This document shows, piece after piece, positions 40,971 through 53,462 of a DNA stretch of 64,000 bases; within the stretch, counting starts at the first letter, position 1, and the number at the start of each line of letters is the position of its first letter. The stretch is from positions 3,720,001 through 3,784,000 of the forward strand of contig NZ_CP028035.1 of the NCBI RefSeq assembly GCF_005491205.1. The letters run 5' to 3'. The translations under genes were made by a program, and so were the position numbers. Source of the DNA: Nissabacter sp. SGAir0207. Lineage in GTDB: Bacteria; Pseudomonadota; Gammaproteobacteria; Enterobacterales; Enterobacteriaceae. Below the pieces are notes generated by a model. That model was given only the letters and a program-made list of their open reading frames with translations. It ran no database searches and was not told where the DNA came from.

Positions 40971-42185
40971 TTACTGCTTCTTCGCGTTCAGCGCACGGAT
41001 GCGGGAAGAGAGCGAGAAGAGACGGATGAAGCCGCCAGCGTGGCTGTGGTCGTACACCTCATCTTCACCAAAGGTGGCGAACTCTTCTGAGTAGAGGCTG
41101 TTGGCAGACTGCTTCTGGATAGCGGTGGCGGTGCCTTTGTAGAGTTTCACCACCACTTCGCCATTCACCTCTTCTGCCAGCGTCTCCGCCGCAGCCTGAA
41201 TGGACTGACGCAGCGGGGCGAACCAGCGGCCGTCATACACCACGTAGGACATCTCGTGGCCCAGCTGCTCACGCCATTTGAAGCTGTCACGGTCCAGCAC
41301 CAGCTGCTCAACGCCACGCAGTGCTGCCATCATGATGGTGCCCCCTGGGGTTTCGTAGCAGCCGCGGGACTTGATGCCCACCAGACGGTTCTCGACGATG
41401 TCGATACGGCCCACGCCGTGCTTCACGCCCAGCTCGTTCAGTGCTTCCAGACACTTGAACGGGCTTAGCTCTTGGCCGTTTACGGCCACCACGCAGCCCT
41501 TCTCAACCTTGACGGTCACCAGCTCCGGCTGATCCGGTGCCTCTTCCGGGTCTACGGTCCAGGCCCAGCAATCTTTGTTGGCCGCGTTCCACGGGCTTTC
41601 CAGCACGCCACCTTCGGTGGAGATGTGCCACGCGTTCTCGTCACGGCTGTAGATCTTCTCCAGCGACGCGGTGGTCGGGATATCACGCTCTTTCAGGTAG
41701 GCCAGCAGCGCCTCACGGGAGCGCAGATCCCACTCACGCCACGGTGCCACCACTTGCAGCTGCGGGGCCAGTGCGGTGTAGGTGGTTTCGAAACGCACCT
41801 GATCGTTGCCCTTGCCGGTTGCGCCGTGGCACAGGGCGTCTGCGCCCACTTTCAGTGCCAGTTCCACCTGCGCCTTGGCGATCAGCGGACGCGCCATGGA
41901 CGTCCCCAGCAGGTAGCTGCCTTCGTACAGGGCACCGGTTTGCAGCACCGGGTAGACGTAATCCTTGATGAACTCTTCACGCAGATCCACCACATGGCAC
42001 TCTGACGCGCCGGTACGCAGGGCTTTTTTCTCAATCCCTTCCAGATCGCCGCGCTCCTGGCCGATATCAGCGACGAACGCCACCACTTCGCAATCGTAGT
42101 TCTCTTTCAGCCACGGAATGATTGCAGAGGTGTCCAGACCGCCGGAGTAGGCCAGAACGATTTTTTTGATGCCTTTGGTTTGCAT
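40971..42185 (-). CDS. argG: argininosuccinate synthase
   Basis: ArgG joins citrulline and aspartate with ATP. 404 residues, the common bacterial length of about 400, not the longer 447-residue E. coli form. The ATP pyrophosphatase loop AYSGGLDTS is at residues 13-21, followed by the citrulline/aspartate segments [19 protein letters not shown] lies before the ATG. It stands between argB and argH in one operon, whereas E. coli has argG alone elsewhere; this arrangement is found in Yersinia and Serratia relatives, from memory. Confidence 0.97.
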   Translation of the reverse strand: MQTKGIKKIVLAYSGGLDTSAIIPWLKENYDCEVVAFVADIGQERGDLEGIEKKALRTGASECHVVDLREEFIKDYVYPVLQTGALYEGSYLLGTSMARPLIAKAQVELALKVGADALCHGATGKGNDQVRFETTYTALAPQLQVVAPWREWDLRSREALLAYLKERDIPTTASLEKIYSRDENAWHISTEGGVLESPWNAANKDCWAWTVDPEEAPDQPELVTVKVEKGCVVAVNGQELSPFKCLEALNELGVKHGVGRIDIVENRLVGIKSRGCYETPGGTIMMAALRGVEQLVLDRDSFKWREQLGHEMSYVVYDGRWFAPLRQSIQAAAETLAEEVNGEVVVKLYKGTATAIQKQSANSLYSEEFATFGEDEVYDHSHAGGFIRLFSLSSRIRALNAKKQ

Positions 42186-42231
42186 GATGATTTCCTTGAA
42201 ACAGAGTCGATATATTCGTTATAAGCCCGGA

Positions 42232-43005
42232 TTAAGCCAGGATGCGGGTGCCGATGGCCACGCCGTTAAACAGGGCCGGCAGCTTTTCGGTGTTGCGCCA
42301 GCTGGCGATATCCACCGGGCGGCCCAGGGTGCGCGCCGCGTCCAGCGCGGCATTCACTTTCACCACCATGCCGTCGGTGATGATGCCCTGAGCGATCAGC
42401 TGCTCCGCTTTTTCTGCGGTCATCTCAGCGATGCGCTGTCCTTTGCCATCCAAAATGCCGCTGACGTCGGAGAGCAGAATCAGGTCTGCGCCCAGCGTTT
42501 CCGCCAGCGCGGTCGCCGCCTGATCGGCATTGATGTTCATCAGCTCGCCGCTCGCGGTGATGCCGATGGAGCTGACAATCGGCAGGTAGCCGGCCGCCAG
42601 CAGGGTGTTGAGCAGGTCAGGGTTGCCGGGCGCGGCTTTGCCGACATGGCCCAGCTCCTCATCCAGCGGGGTCACGCTGACCGCGTTGCCGTCGGCGAGG
42701 CTCAGGCCCACGGCATTGATGTTGTTTTTCAGCGCCCAGGCCAGCAGGGTTTTGTTGGCGGTGCCAGCCAGCGCACCGGTGATGATGTCGATCTGGTCAG
42801 CTGGCGTGACGCGCAGCCCCTGCTTCTTCACCACCGGCAGGGAGAGCTTCTTCATCAGCTCATCCACCAGACAGCCGCCGCCGTGGACGATCACTAGCGG
42901 GCGCTGATGCGCCTGCCGGTAGGCCACCAGCGCGCCAAACAGGCGCTCCAGCGCCTCTTCGCTGTCCAGCAGCACGCCACCGAGTTTGATAATTAATGGA
43001 TTCAT
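42232..43005 (-). CDS. argB: acetylglutamate kinase
   Basis: ArgB phosphorylates N-acetylglutamate. 257 residues (E. coli 258), starting [19 protein letters not shown], with the phosphate-binding [13 protein letters not shown] and the nucleotide segment [13 protein letters not shown]. It lacks the N-terminal extra helix of arginine-inhibited hexameric kinases, as in E. coli. I chose the ATG at 43005 by homology; the upstream open frame reaches toward argC only by chance. Second gene of argCBGH. Confidence 0.97.
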   Translation of the reverse strand: MNPLIIKLGGVLLDSEEALERLFGALVAYRQAHQRPLVIVHGGGCLVDELMKKLSLPVVKKQGLRVTPADQIDIITGALAGTANKTLLAWALKNNINAVGLSLADGNAVSVTPLDEELGHVGKAAPGNPDLLNTLLAAGYLPIVSSIGITASGELMNINADQAATALAETLGADLILLSDVSGILDGKGQRIAEMTAEKAEQLIAQGIITDGMVVKVNAALDAARTLGRPVDIASWRNTEKLPALFNGVAIGTRILA

Positions 43006-43077
43006 CGTTCGCCCCTCAACCTGTTGAAATCTTTTTGTCCAATATGTCCGGGCGCCGCCATGCGGCACCACTGGGAA

Positions 43078-44082
43078 TTACAGCAGCGACTGGGTCTCCG
43101 GGAAACCGAAGCGCAGGTTCAGGCACTGCACCGCCTGGGCAGAGGCCCCTTTCAACAGGTTGTCCTCCGTGGCAACGACAATCAGATGCTCGCCCTGCAC
43201 GGCAAAGCCGATATCGCAGAACGGCAGGCCGACCACATCCTTCAGCGCCGGCACCCCTTTCTCATAGAGGCGCACCAGCGGCTTGTGGTGGTAAGCCGTG
43301 TGGAACGCTTCCGCCACGTCCTGCGCCGTGACGCCCGGTTTCAGGCGGCAGGTGATGGTCTCCAGAATGCCGCGCGGGAAGTTGCCCAAATGCGGCGTGA
43401 AGATCACCTGACGGCCAAGGTGGCTGGCGATCTCGGGCTGGTGGCGGTGGGTAAAGATGCCGTAGGGCTGGAGGCTGGTCTCACAGACGCTGCTGGCGAG
43501 GCTGGCCTTGCGGCCCGCGCCGCTGACGCCGCTGGTGGCGTTGATCACCGGCCACTGCGCCAGATCGAGCAGGTCGTTGTCGATCAGCGGCTTCAGCGAA
43601 AGCTGCGCCGCCGTCGGGTAGCAGCCCGGCACCGCGATCAGCTGGGCATCTTTCAATGCCTCGGTGTTCCACTCCGCCAGGCCATAGACCGCCTTTTCCA
43701 GCCAGTCGAGGTGCTGGTGCTCAAAGCCATAGAATTCACTGTAGAAGGCCGGATCCTGTACGCGATAGGCGCCGGAGAGGTCGAATACCACACAGCCCGC
43801 GGCCAAAAACTGCGGGGCCAGATCGTGGCTGACCGCATGGGCGGTGGCGAGGAACACCACGTCCACGCCCTGTGCGGCGGCGGCGACATCCTCCAGCGGC
43901 TGCACCGGCAGATCGATGATGCCTTTCAACTGCGGGTGCAACTCGGAGAGCAATTTTCCTGCATCTGCACTTTGCGCTGAAACCATCAAACCGGTTATGT
44001 TCGTATGCGGATGACGATTCAGGTAGGTCGCGAGTTCCGCACCGGCATAACCACTGGCTCCAACAATCAGCGTATTCAACAT
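43078..44082 (-). CDS. argC: N-acetyl-gamma-glutamyl-phosphate reductase
   Basis: ArgC reduces acetylglutamyl phosphate to the semialdehyde with NADPH. 334 residues, E. coli length. NADP-binding start [17 protein letters not shown] and catalytic cysteine in VPGCYPTAA (C154) are clear. First gene of argCBGH, divergent from argE with two ARG boxes between, so under ArgR repression. Confidence 0.98.
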   Translation of the reverse strand: MLNTLIVGASGYAGAELATYLNRHPHTNITGLMVSAQSADAGKLLSELHPQLKGIIDLPVQPLEDVAAAAQGVDVVFLATAHAVSHDLAPQFLAAGCVVFDLSGAYRVQDPAFYSEFYGFEHQHLDWLEKAVYGLAEWNTEALKDAQLIAVPGCYPTAAQLSLKPLIDNDLLDLAQWPVINATSGVSGAGRKASLASSVCETSLQPYGIFTHRHQPEIASHLGRQVIFTPHLGNFPRGILETITCRLKPGVTAQDVAEAFHTAYHHKPLVRLYEKGVPALKDVVGLPFCDIGFAVQGEHLIVVATEDNLLKGASAQAVQCLNLRFGFPETQSLL

Positions 44083-44238
44083 GAGGGCCGTTCACCTTCT
44101 TAGTGATGGATGGCTGACGCAGCACGTCAGACGCTAATACAGGGTAGCGGGTTGCCAGCACTCTGTTGCCGTTCACCCGTGGCGTTGAGCCGGCGGTTTT
44201 TTGACCGGGCCGTTACCGGTTTCTTTCCGCTCAGGCTT

Positions 44239-44277
44239 ACTGTATTTTTATTCAAAATAAATGCATGAATATTGATA
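44239..44277. promoter_or_regulatory. tandem ARG boxes of the argE / argCBGH control region
   Basis: Box 1 at 44239-44256 (ACTGTATTTTTATTCAAA) and box 2 at 44260-44277 (AATGCATGAATATTGATA) fit the 18-base ARG box TGAAT-N4-ATTCA core with one and two mismatches and are separated by exactly 3 bases, the spacing needed by the ArgR hexamer in E. coli. They lie 26 bases before argE. Confidence 0.8.
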
Positions 44278-44302
44278 CTATCCTAACAAAGGGCTGTCAA
44301 CA

Positions 44303-45454
44303 GTGAAGATGAAATTACCTCCTTTTATTGAGCTATACCGGGCGCTGATCGCCACGCCATCCATCAGCGCCACCGACAGCGCCCTCGACCAGAGCAATGA
44401 GGGGTTAATCACTCTGCTTGCTGGCTGGTTCCGCGATTTGGGCTTTGAGGTAGACATCCAGCCGGTGCCGGATACGCACAATAAATTCAATATGATAGCC
44501 AGCATCGGCAGTGGCAGCGGCGGCCTGCTGCTGGCTGGCCACACCGACACCGTGCCCTTTGACGATGGCCGCTGGACGCGCGACCCCTTCACCCTGACCG
44601 AGCATGAAAACCGCCTCTATGGCCTCGGCACCGCCGATATGAAGGGTTTCTTCGCCTTTATCCTTGATGCGTTGCGCGACATCGACCTGAGCAAACTGAA
44701 TAAGCCGCTCTATATCCTCGCGACGGCGGATGAGGAGACCACCATGGCTGGCGCGAGCTATTTCGCCCGCTCCACCACGCTGCGACCGGAGTGCGCCATC
44801 ATCGGTGAACCGACCTCGCTGAAGCCGGTGCGCGCCCATAAGGGGCACATGTCGAGCGCCATCCGCATCACCGGCCAGTCCGGCCACTCCAGCGACCCGT
44901 CGCGCGGCGTCAACGCCATCGAACTGATGCATGAGTCCATCACCCAGCTGATGGGGCTGCGCAACGCGCTGAAAGAGCGCTACCACCACGACGGCTTCGT
45001 CATTCCCTACCCGACGATGAACTTCGGCCACATCCACGGCGGCGATGCCTCCAACCGCATCTGCGCCTGCTGCGAACTGCATATGGACATGCGCCCGCTG
45101 CCGGGGCTGACGCTGTCAGACCTGAATGAGATGCTGAACCTGGCGCTCGAGCCGGTCAGCCAGCGCTGGCCGGGGCGGCTGACCGTCACTGAACTGCACC
45201 CGCCGGTGCCGGGCTATGAGTGCCCGGCGGAGCATCCGCTGGTCAAGGTGGTGGAGAAACTGCTCGGTACGCGCACCGAGATCGTCAACTACTGCACCGA
45301 GGCGCCCTTCATCCAGCAGATCTGCCCGACGCTGGTGCTCGGCCCCGGCTCCATTGAGCAGGCGCACCAGCCGGATGAGTATCTGGACATGGGCTTCATC
45401 CAGCCGACGCGCACGCTGCTAACCCAGGTGATCCACCACTTCTGCCACGGCTGA
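44303..45454 (+). CDS. argE: acetylornithine deacetylase
   Basis: ArgE is a di-zinc M20-family hydrolase that releases ornithine from N-acetylornithine. 383 residues, same as E. coli, from a GTG start giving [15 protein letters not shown]; the ATG two codons on is the alternative. Metal ligands are in [20 protein letters not shown] and [11 protein letters not shown], and the late HQPDEYLD. Divergent from argC. A weak hairpin follows the stop. Confidence 0.96.
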   Translation: MKMKLPPFIELYRALIATPSISATDSALDQSNEGLITLLAGWFRDLGFEVDIQPVPDTHNKFNMIASIGSGSGGLLLAGHTDTVPFDDGRWTRDPFTLTEHENRLYGLGTADMKGFFAFILDALRDIDLSKLNKPLYILATADEETTMAGASYFARSTTLRPECAIIGEPTSLKPVRAHKGHMSSAIRITGQSGHSSDPSRGVNAIELMHESITQLMGLRNALKERYHHDGFVIPYPTMNFGHIHGGDASNRICACCELHMDMRPLPGLTLSDLNEMLNLALEPVSQRWPGRLTVTELHPPVPGYECPAEHPLVKVVEKLLGTRTEIVNYCTEAPFIQQICPTLVLGPGSIEQAHQPDEYLDMGFIQPTRTLLTQVIHHFCHG

Positions 45455-45534
45455 CCGCCACGGCATGGCGCGCAGATTAGTCAGGCTGATAACCGGCGCG
45501 CTGTAATTAAATTTCAACAGATTTGCCGCCAAAG

Positions 45535-45564
45535 GGCGTTTTAGGAGTAAGGAAAACGCCGCTT
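45535..45564 (+). terminator. possible argE terminator
   Basis: Perfect stem GGCGTTTT / AAAACGCC with a 10-base purine loop, followed by GCTTTT. The T run is short, so efficiency is uncertain. Confidence 0.4.
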
Positions 45565-45675
45565 TTAAGGTACATATAGGGGTAGGCTGCGCGGCCGATG
45601 ACGTGATGCACGGGCGAGGCCTTACGGGTGAAAGTTACTTACAAAACAAGAAACGAGAGAAACAGGTCAGGGTCT

Positions 45676-48312
45676 ATGAACGAACAATATTCTGCAATGC
45701 GAAGTAATGTCAGTATGCTCGGCAAACTGCTCGGTGAAACCATTAAGGAAACACTGGGCGAACACATTCTGGATCGCGTCGAAACCATCCGTAAGCTCTC
45801 CAAGTCATCCCGCGCCGGCAATGAGGAGCATCGCCAGAAACTGCTCTCCACCCTGCAAAACCTCTCCAATGAGGAGTTGTTGCCGGTCGCCCGCGCCTTC
45901 AGCCAGTTCCTTAACCTGACCAACACGGCGGAGCAGTACCACAGCATCTCGCCGAACGGCGAGGCCGCCAGCAACCCGGAGGCGCTGGCCCGTTTGCTCA
46001 CGCGCCTGAAAGAGAACAGCGTCACGCAGGATCAGCTGCGCGACGCGGTGGACAACCTCTCCATTGAACTGGTGCTGACCGCGCACCCGACCGAGATCAC
46101 CCGCCGCACCCTGATCCACAAGATGGTTGAGGTGAACACCTGCCTGAGCCAGCTCGACCACAACGATCTGGCCGACTACGAGCGCAACAAAATCATGCGC
46201 CGCCTGCGCCAGCTGATCGCCCAGTCCTGGCACACCGATGAGATCCGCAAACACCGCCCGTCGCCGATTGATGAGGCCAAGTGGGGCTTTGCGGTGGTGG
46301 AAAACAGCCTGTGGGAGGGCGTGCCGGCCTTCCTGCGCGAACTGAATGAGCAACTGGAGAGCGCCATCGGCTACCAACTGCCGGTGGAGGCCAACCCGGT
46401 ACGCTTCACCTCCTGGATGGGTGGCGACCGCGACGGCAACCCGAACGTGACCGCCGAGATCACCCGCCGCGCCCTGCTGCTGAGCCGCTGGAAAGCCGCT
46501 GACCTGTTCCTGCGTGACATCGCGGTGCTGGTGTCGGAGTTGTCGATGTCCGAGTGCACGCCCGAACTGCGCGCCCGCGCTGGCGGCGATGAGGTACTGG
46601 AGCCGTACCGCGAGATCGTCAAGGGCGTGCGTAGCCAGCTCACCAAAACCCAGACCTATCTTGAGGCGCGCCTCAAGGGCGAGCACGCGGTGCGTCCGCA
46701 TGACCTGCTGGTGCAGAACGAACAGCTGTGGGAGCCGCTCTACGCCTGCTACCAGTCGCTGCACGCCTGCGGCATGGGCATCATCGCCAACGGCCAGTTG
46801 CTGGACACCCTGCGCCGCATCCGCTGTTTCGGCGTGCCGCTGGTGCGCATCGACGTGCGTCAGGAGAGCACCCGCCACACCGAGGCGATCGCCGAGATCA
46901 CCCGCTATCTGGGGCTGGGCGACTACGAAAGCTGGTCAGAGGCGGACAAGCAGGCCTTCCTGATCCGCGAACTGAACTCCAAACGCCCGCTGGTGCCGCG
47001 CCAGTGGGAGCCAAGCGCCGAGACGCTGGAGGTGCTGGAGACCTGCAAGGTGATCGCCGAGGCACCGCAAGGCTCCATCGCCGCCTATGTCATCTCGATG
47101 GCGCGCACCCCGTCGGACGTGCTGGCAGTGCAGCTGCTGCTCAAAGAGGCGGGCTGCCCATTCCAAATCCCGGTCGCGCCGCTGTTTGAGACGCTGGATG
47201 ACCTGAACAACGCCGACACGGTGATGACCCAGTTGCTGAACATCGACTGGTATCGCGGCTACATTCAGGGCAAGCAGATGGTGATGATTGGCTACTCTGA
47301 CTCAGCCAAGGATGCTGGCGTGATGGCGGCCTCCTGGGCGCAGTACCGCGCGCAAGAGGCGTTGCTCAACACCTGCGAAAAAGCGGGCGTGGCGCTGACC
47401 CTGTTCCACGGACGCGGCGGCTCGATTGGCCGTGGCGGCGCACCGGCCCATGCTGCCCTGCTCTCCCAGCCGCCGGGCAGCCTGAAGGGCGGCCTGCGCG
47501 TTACTGAACAAGGCGAGATGATCCGCTTCAAGTTCGGCCTGCCAGAAGTGACCATCAGCAGCCTGGCGCTCTACACCGGGGCGATTCTGGAGGCCAACTT
47601 GCTGCCGCCGCCAGAGCCAAAACCGGAGTGGCGGCGTGTCATGGATCTGCTCTCTGACGTCTCCTGCACCATGTACCGCGGCTACGTGCGGGAAAACCCG
47701 GACTTCGTGCCCTACTTCCGCGCCGCCACGCCGGAACTGGAGCTGGGCAAACTGCCGCTCGGCTCGCGCCCGGCCAAGCGTCGTCCGAATGGCGGCGTGG
47801 AAAGCCTGCGCGCCATCCCGTGGATCTTTGCCTGGACGCAGAACCGCCTGATGCTACCGGCCTGGCTGGGCGCGGGCGCGGCGCTGCAAAAAGCGGTGGA
47901 AGAGGGCAACCAGGATGAGCTGGAGACCATGTGCCGCGACTGGCCCTTCTTCTCCACGCGCATCGGGATGCTGGAGATGGTGTTCGCCAAGGCTGACCTG
48001 TGGCTGGCGGAGTACTACGACCAGCGGCTGGTGGACACGTCACTCTGGCCGCTCGGCAAGCAGCTGCGTGACCAGCTGGCCAGCGACATCAACGTGGTGC
48101 TGACCATCGCCAATGACGATCACCTGATGGCTGACCTGCCGTGGATTGCCGAATCCATCGCGCTGCGCAACGTCTACACCGACCCGCTGAACGTATTGCA
48201 GGCGGAGTTGCTGCACCGCCTGCGCCAGCAGGAGGAGTCCGATCCGCAAGTGGAACTGGCGCTGATGGTCACCATCGCGGGCGTCGCCGCCGGGATGCGC
48301 AACACTGGCTAA
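45676..48312 (+). CDS. ppc: phosphoenolpyruvate carboxylase
   Basis: Ppc carboxylates PEP to oxaloacetate, refilling the TCA cycle and feeding aspartate to the arginine and methionine genes around it. 878 residues (E. coli 883). The catalytic histidine is in [13 protein letters not shown], bicarbonate/PEP binding in [13 protein letters not shown], the flexible loop [12 protein letters not shown] and the C-terminal tail [14 protein letters not shown], which is conserved to the last residue. I use the [13 protein letters not shown] start; the frame is open upstream but the family begins here. Confidence 0.98.
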   Translation: MNEQYSAMRSNVSMLGKLLGETIKETLGEHILDRVETIRKLSKSSRAGNEEHRQKLLSTLQNLSNEELLPVARAFSQFLNLTNTAEQYHSISPNGEAASNPEALARLLTRLKENSVTQDQLRDAVDNLSIELVLTAHPTEITRRTLIHKMVEVNTCLSQLDHNDLADYERNKIMRRLRQLIAQSWHTDEIRKHRPSPIDEAKWGFAVVENSLWEGVPAFLRELNEQLESAIGYQLPVEANPVRFTSWMGGDRDGNPNVTAEITRRALLLSRWKAADLFLRDIAVLVSELSMSECTPELRARAGGDEVLEPYREIVKGVRSQLTKTQTYLEARLKGEHAVRPHDLLVQNEQLWEPLYACYQSLHACGMGIIANGQLLDTLRRIRCFGVPLVRIDVRQESTRHTEAIAEITRYLGLGDYESWSEADKQAFLIRELNSKRPLVPRQWEPSAETLEVLETCKVIAEAPQGSIAAYVISMARTPSDVLAVQLLLKEAGCPFQIPVAPLFETLDDLNNADTVMTQLLNIDWYRGYIQGKQMVMIGYSDSAKDAGVMAASWAQYRAQEALLNTCEKAGVALTLFHGRGGSIGRGGAPAHAALLSQPPGSLKGGLRVTEQGEMIRFKFGLPEVTISSLALYTGAILEANLLPPPEPKPEWRRVMDLLSDVSCTMYRGYVRENPDFVPYFRAATPELELGKLPLGSRPAKRRPNGGVESLRAIPWIFAWTQNRLMLPAWLGAGAALQKAVEEGNQDELETMCRDWPFFSTRIGMLEMVFAKADLWLAEYYDQRLVDTSLWPLGKQLRDQLASDINVVLTIANDDHLMADLPWIAESIALRNVYTDPLNVLQAELLHRLRQQEESDPQVELALMVTIAGVAAGMRNTG

Positions 48313-48332
48313 ACGGGTGGTTGAACGGCACA

Positions 48333-48356
48333 GGACGCCTGCGGGCGTCCTTTTTT
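48333..48356. terminator. terminator between ppc and metF
   Basis: Stem GGACGCC-TGCG-GGCGTCC followed by TTTTTT on the plus strand, ending ppc. Confidence 0.88.
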
Positions 48357-48409
48357 ATGCGCCAAAAACAGCCGGGGCCGCACATGGCGGCCCCGGTGGC
48401 AAGCGGGAA

Positions 48410-49324
<915 letters not shown>

Positions 49325-49375
49325 TCATCAATCACTGCGTTGTCGTTGTCACCGCTCTCTCATCGTTAGCGTCAT

Positions 49376-49399
49376 AAGCGTCTAGACGTCTAAACGGAT
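49376..49399. promoter_or_regulatory. MetJ boxes upstream of metF
   Basis: Three adjacent 8-mers, AAGCGTCT, AGACGTCT and AAACGGAT, match the MetJ box AGACGTCT at 6, 8 and 5 positions. They lie about 60 bases before metF. The methionine repressor with S-adenosylmethionine should repress here. Confidence 0.8.
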
Positions 49400-49507
49400 G
49401 GATAGAAAATGACGGAGATTGCTCAAAGAGTCAACTGAATAATGTGTAGTTTCCGTGATTAATCTTCACGCAAGTTGAAAAAAATTCAAGGGGAAATGGG
49501 CTGGGGA

Positions 49508-49542
49508 AGAAAACGCCTTCGGCCGCGCTGGCAGAAGGCGTT
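49508..49542 (-). terminator. metBL terminator
   Basis: On the minus strand AACGCCTTC and GAAGGCGTT form a 9-base stem with a GC-rich loop, followed by TTTCTTCC; it stands right after metL. Confidence 0.75.
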
Positions 49543-49549
49543 GAAAGGA

Positions 49550-51985
49550 TTAGAGAAGTCGCGCGAGGCGATTGAGGTCAGACTGGATGGCCCCGGCGGT
49601 GACGTCACGGCCCGCACCCGGCCCGCGGATCACCAGCGGGTTATCGCGATACCAGCGGCTCTCAATCGCGAACACATTGTCGCACGGCAGCAGCGCGGCC
49701 AGCGGGTGCTCCGGGCGCACCGCTTCCACGCCGACGCGCGCCTTGCCGTTGGCATCGAAGCGGGCGACGTAGCGCAGCACCAGCCCCATCTCGTTGGCGG
49801 CCTCCAGACGCTGCACCATCTGCTCATTCAGCGCGTCGCCGTTCTCAAAGAACTGATCCACGCTACCGGCGGCGCAGTGGGGTGGCACCAGCGACTCCAC
49901 GCGCACCTGATTCGGCTCGATGTCATAGCCCGCCTCACGCGCCAGAATCACCAGCTTGCGCATCACGTCCTGACCCGAGAGATCGTCACGCGGGTCTGGC
50001 TCGGTCAGCCCCTGCTGCCACGCCTGATCCACCAGCTCGGTGAAGGGCACGGTGCCATCAAATTGCAGGAACAGCCACGACAGCGTGCCGGAGAAGATGC
50101 CGCTGAGCGCCAGAATGGAGTCACCGCTGTCACGCAGGTCACGCACCGTGTGGTTGACCGGCAGGCCCGCGCCGACCGTGGCGTTGTAGAGCCAGCGGCT
50201 GCCGGTCTTGGCGAAGGCATCGCGGATCTGGCGATAGTTGTCGCTGCACGACGCACCAGCCAGTTTGTTGGCGCTGATGACGTGGAAGCCGTAGCTGGCG
50301 AAATCCAGGTACTGGTTGGCGAGGTTCTCGCTGGCGGTGACATCCAGCACCACCAGATCGTCGTAGGGGTGGGCGCGCATCCAGAGGAACAGCGACTCCT
50401 CATCGTGCTCGCGCGCCTCATCATCAAAGAAGGCCAGCGCGCGGCTGGCGTCCAGCCCGTCGTAGCTCAGCAGGCTGCGGCGGCTGTCCACCACGCCAGC
50501 CAGCACAAACTCATAACCGCTGCGGGCAGAGATATTCTTCTGCTCCCGCGCGAACAGCTCCAGCCAGCGCGACCCGATGTTGCCTTTGCCAAACAGCATC
50601 AGGCCGATCTGCTTCTCGGCGCGGAACAGCGAGTGGTGCAGCCCTTGGATCAGGTGCTCGGTCGGGCCGACGCGCAGCACTGCCACCAGACTGATGCCAT
50701 CCTCCGCCTGCCAGACAAACTCCACCGGCTGGTCTTTCAGCTCCTGATAGAAGCGGTGGCTGTGCAGCGGGTTCTTGCAGACGCCCGCCCCCACCAGCGC
50801 CACCATCGCCAGCCCCTCACGCAGGTGCAGTTGGCCCGGCAGGCCAGCATCCTCCAGTACGCGCAGGGCGCTGTTTACCACCTCGGAGGTGTAGCAGAGC
50901 TGCACCAGATTGCGATCCGGGTGCAGGCCGGTGGCCAGCGGCTTGATCTGCGCGCGCTTGAGCACCAGATCCAGCTCCCGCTGCGCCAGCGCGAAGTCAT
51001 GCTGCGGCGGCACGTGGAACTCCACCAGACAGATGTCATCATGGCTGGTGACAATCTTTGCGCCGGTGCCGGAGGCCAGCACGCGCTCAATGCGGGTCGA
51101 ACCCTGCTCCGGCTGATAGCTACAGCGCAGTTGCAGGTCGATGTCGCTGCCGGAGACCGGCTGTAGGGTGCGGGTGTGCAGCACCGGCGCGGCCAAGCGT
51201 GCCAGTTCGCTCGCCTCATCCAACCGCAGCAGCGGCAGCAGGCAGGCATCTTTTACCTTGCGCGGGTCGGCGCTGTAGACGCCAGCCACGTCGCTCCAGA
51301 TGGTCACCCGGCTGACACCAGCCAGCGCGCCAATCTGCGTGGCAGAGTAGTCACTGCCGTTGCGGCCAAGCAGCACGGTTTCGCCCGCATCATTGCGGCA
51401 GATAAAGCCGGTCACCACCAGATACTGGTTCGGGTGTTGCACCAGCAACTGTTGCAGCAGCGGGTAGGAGCGCCCCTCGTCCACCTGTGGCTGTGCCGCC
51501 CGCTCGGCGCGCAGGAAGTCGCGCGCATCCAGCCAGGCTGCGGGGTGATCCAGCGTGTTGAGCACCGCCGCCATCAGGCGGGCCGACCAGATCTCGCCGT
51601 GGCCGACCACTTCGGCATAGACCGCGTCGGTGATGGTGCCATCCAGCAACCCCGCCAGACGCTCCAGATCATGAATGAATTGCGCCGTCAGCGCCTCGGC
51701 CTGCGCCGACGGCAACAGGCCGGCGATCAGCTCGCTCTGGTAACGGCGCAGCGCTTGCTGCACCTGATGGGCGGAGAGCCGATCGCTCTGGCTGAGTTTC
51801 AGCCAGCTAATTAGCTGGTTGGTGGTACTGCCCGCTGCCGATACCACCATCACGTCGCCCGGCCGCGCATACTCCGTCATGATCCCGGCGACGCGCAGGT
51901 AACACTTCGCATCCGCCAGGCTGCTGCCACCAAATTTGTGTAACTGCCGGCTTCCGGCCGGCGCTGCTACCGCAATTGCATTCAT
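49550..51985 (-). CDS. metL: bifunctional aspartokinase / homoserine dehydrogenase II
   Basis: An 811-residue fusion (E. coli 810). N-terminal aspartokinase with LHKFGGSSLADAKCY, central ACT-like linker, and C-terminal homoserine dehydrogenase from about residue 460, with NAD(P)-binding LFGKGNIGSRWLELF and GIFSGTLSWL. It catalyses the first and third steps from aspartate to homoserine. It starts two bases after the metB stop, so the two are co-translated under MetJ control. Confidence 0.97.
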   Translation of the reverse strand: MNAIAVAAPAGSRQLHKFGGSSLADAKCYLRVAGIMTEYARPGDVMVVSAAGSTTNQLISWLKLSQSDRLSAHQVQQALRRYQSELIAGLLPSAQAEALTAQFIHDLERLAGLLDGTITDAVYAEVVGHGEIWSARLMAAVLNTLDHPAAWLDARDFLRAERAAQPQVDEGRSYPLLQQLLVQHPNQYLVVTGFICRNDAGETVLLGRNGSDYSATQIGALAGVSRVTIWSDVAGVYSADPRKVKDACLLPLLRLDEASELARLAAPVLHTRTLQPVSGSDIDLQLRCSYQPEQGSTRIERVLASGTGAKIVTSHDDICLVEFHVPPQHDFALAQRELDLVLKRAQIKPLATGLHPDRNLVQLCYTSEVVNSALRVLEDAGLPGQLHLREGLAMVALVGAGVCKNPLHSHRFYQELKDQPVEFVWQAEDGISLVAVLRVGPTEHLIQGLHHSLFRAEKQIGLMLFGKGNIGSRWLELFAREQKNISARSGYEFVLAGVVDSRRSLLSYDGLDASRALAFFDDEAREHDEESLFLWMRAHPYDDLVVLDVTASENLANQYLDFASYGFHVISANKLAGASCSDNYRQIRDAFAKTGSRWLYNATVGAGLPVNHTVRDLRDSGDSILALSGIFSGTLSWLFLQFDGTVPFTELVDQAWQQGLTEPDPRDDLSGQDVMRKLVILAREAGYDIEPNQVRVESLVPPHCAAGSVDQFFENGDALNEQMVQRLEAANEMGLVLRYVARFDANGKARVGVEAVRPEHPLAALLPCDNVFAIESRWYRDNPLVIRGPGAGRDVTAGAIQSDLNRLARLL

Positions 51986-51987
51986 GT

Positions 51988-53148
51988 TTACCTCGTTGCC
52001 GCCGCCTGGAAGGCCTGTTCCAGATCGGCAATCAAATCTTCACTGTCTTCCAGCCCCACGGAGACGCGCAGCAGGCTGTCAGAGATCCCGGCTGCTTTAC
52101 GCGCTTCTGGCGCCATGCCCGCGTGGGTCATGGTCGCGGTATGGGAGATCAGGCTCTCGACCCCGCCCAGCGACTCGGCCAGCGTGAACAGCTGCAGCGC
52201 TTTCAGGAAGCGGCGCAGCGTTGGCTCGTCGCCATCCAGCTCGAAGCTCAGCATCGCGCCAAAGCCCGACTGCTGGCGGCAGGCGATCTCATGCCCGGCA
52301 TTCTCCGGCAGGGAGGGATGATACAGCTTTTTCACCAGCGGTTGCTGGGCTAAATAGTCAACGATCGCCTGCGCGTTGGCCTGCTGCTGCTTGATGCGCG
52401 GCGACAGGGTACGGATGCCGCGCAGCAACAAATAGCTGTCGAAGGCCGCGCCGGTGACGCCAATGTTATTGGCCCACCACGCCAGCTCGGTGGCCAGTGC
52501 CGGGTCTTTGGCGACTACCGCACCCGCCACCACGTCAGAGTGGCCGTTCAGGTATTTGGTGCAGGAGTGCACCACCAGATCCGCTCCCAGCGCCAGCGGC
52601 TGTTGCAGCGCCGGGCTGAGGAAGGTGTTGTCCACCACCGTCAGCGCGCCAGCCGCGTGGGCGGCCCGGCAGATTGCCTCGATGTCCACCACGCGCAGCA
52701 GTGGGTTGCTTGGGGTCTCAATCAGCACCAGTTTCGGCTGCTCCTGCAACGCCTCCGCCAGCGCCGCCTCATCACCCTGATCCACAAAACGCACCCGATA
52801 CGCGCCGCGCTTGCTCAGGCTGTCAAACAGGCGGTAGCTGCCGCCGTAGCAGTCGTGCGGGGCCACCAGCAGGTCGCCGGGCTTCAGGAAGACGGTGCAC
52901 ACCAGGTGGATTGCCGACATGCCGCTGCTGGTCATCACCGCGCCCGCGCCGCCCTCCAATCCCGCCAGCGCGCGCTGCACCACATCGCGCGACGGGTTGC
53001 CGCGGCGAGAGTAGTCATGGGCGCGCGGCTCATTGAAGTCGGTGAAGTTGTAGGTGCTGGACAGATGGATGGGCGGGACAACGCAGCCATACTGCTCGTC
53101 ATCGTTCAGGCCGCTGCGTACTGCGATGGTTGCTTGCTTATGCGTCAT
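51988..53148 (-). CDS. metB: cystathionine gamma-synthase
   Basis: A PLP enzyme that joins O-succinylhomoserine with cysteine. 386 residues, E. coli length. PLP lysine in VHSCTKYLNGHSD (about K198) and the family segment YSRRGNPSRDVVQRAL. First gene of metBL, divergent from metJ with four MetJ boxes between. The absence of extra domains and match to E. coli favour MetB over MetC or MetZ. Confidence 0.97.
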   Translation of the reverse strand: MTHKQATIAVRSGLNDDEQYGCVVPPIHLSSTYNFTDFNEPRAHDYSRRGNPSRDVVQRALAGLEGGAGAVMTSSGMSAIHLVCTVFLKPGDLLVAPHDCYGGSYRLFDSLSKRGAYRVRFVDQGDEAALAEALQEQPKLVLIETPSNPLLRVVDIEAICRAAHAAGALTVVDNTFLSPALQQPLALGADLVVHSCTKYLNGHSDVVAGAVVAKDPALATELAWWANNIGVTGAAFDSYLLLRGIRTLSPRIKQQQANAQAIVDYLAQQPLVKKLYHPSLPENAGHEIACRQQSGFGAMLSFELDGDEPTLRRFLKALQLFTLAESLGGVESLISHTATMTHAGMAPEARKAAGISDSLLRVSVGLEDSEDLIADLEQAFQAAATR

Positions 53149-53208
53149 GTGGTCTCTCCCTGACGGGATGCTGAAGGATAGGGCCTAAAGATTAATCGCA
53201 GGCGCAAT

Positions 53209-53240
53209 AGACGTCAATACATCTGGACATCTAAACTTCT
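53209..53240. promoter_or_regulatory. four tandem MetJ boxes between metB and metJ
   Basis: Contiguous 8-mers AGACGTCA, ATACATCT, GGACATCT and AAACTTCT match AGACGTCT at 7, 6, 6 and 6 positions. They sit in the 314-base divergent region and should control both metBL and metJ itself. The remaining part of the gap shows no gene. Confidence 0.85.
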
Positions 53241-53462
53241 TTGCGTATAGATTGAGCAGAGCAGGAATAACCGCTAAAATTATAGCGTTTTCAAATGTGC
53301 GTGGCATGACAGGCAGGTTTCATTCGGTCGGCGGCGCAACAGTGATGCAGCGCCAGATTGCGGCGATTTTTATCAAGATTGGTTTAGTGAGAACAGTGAA
53401 GATCGGGCATAATCAGCCGGTTTTTAGAATTTTATATTTTTCCGACAAATTTAAGGTGTCCC

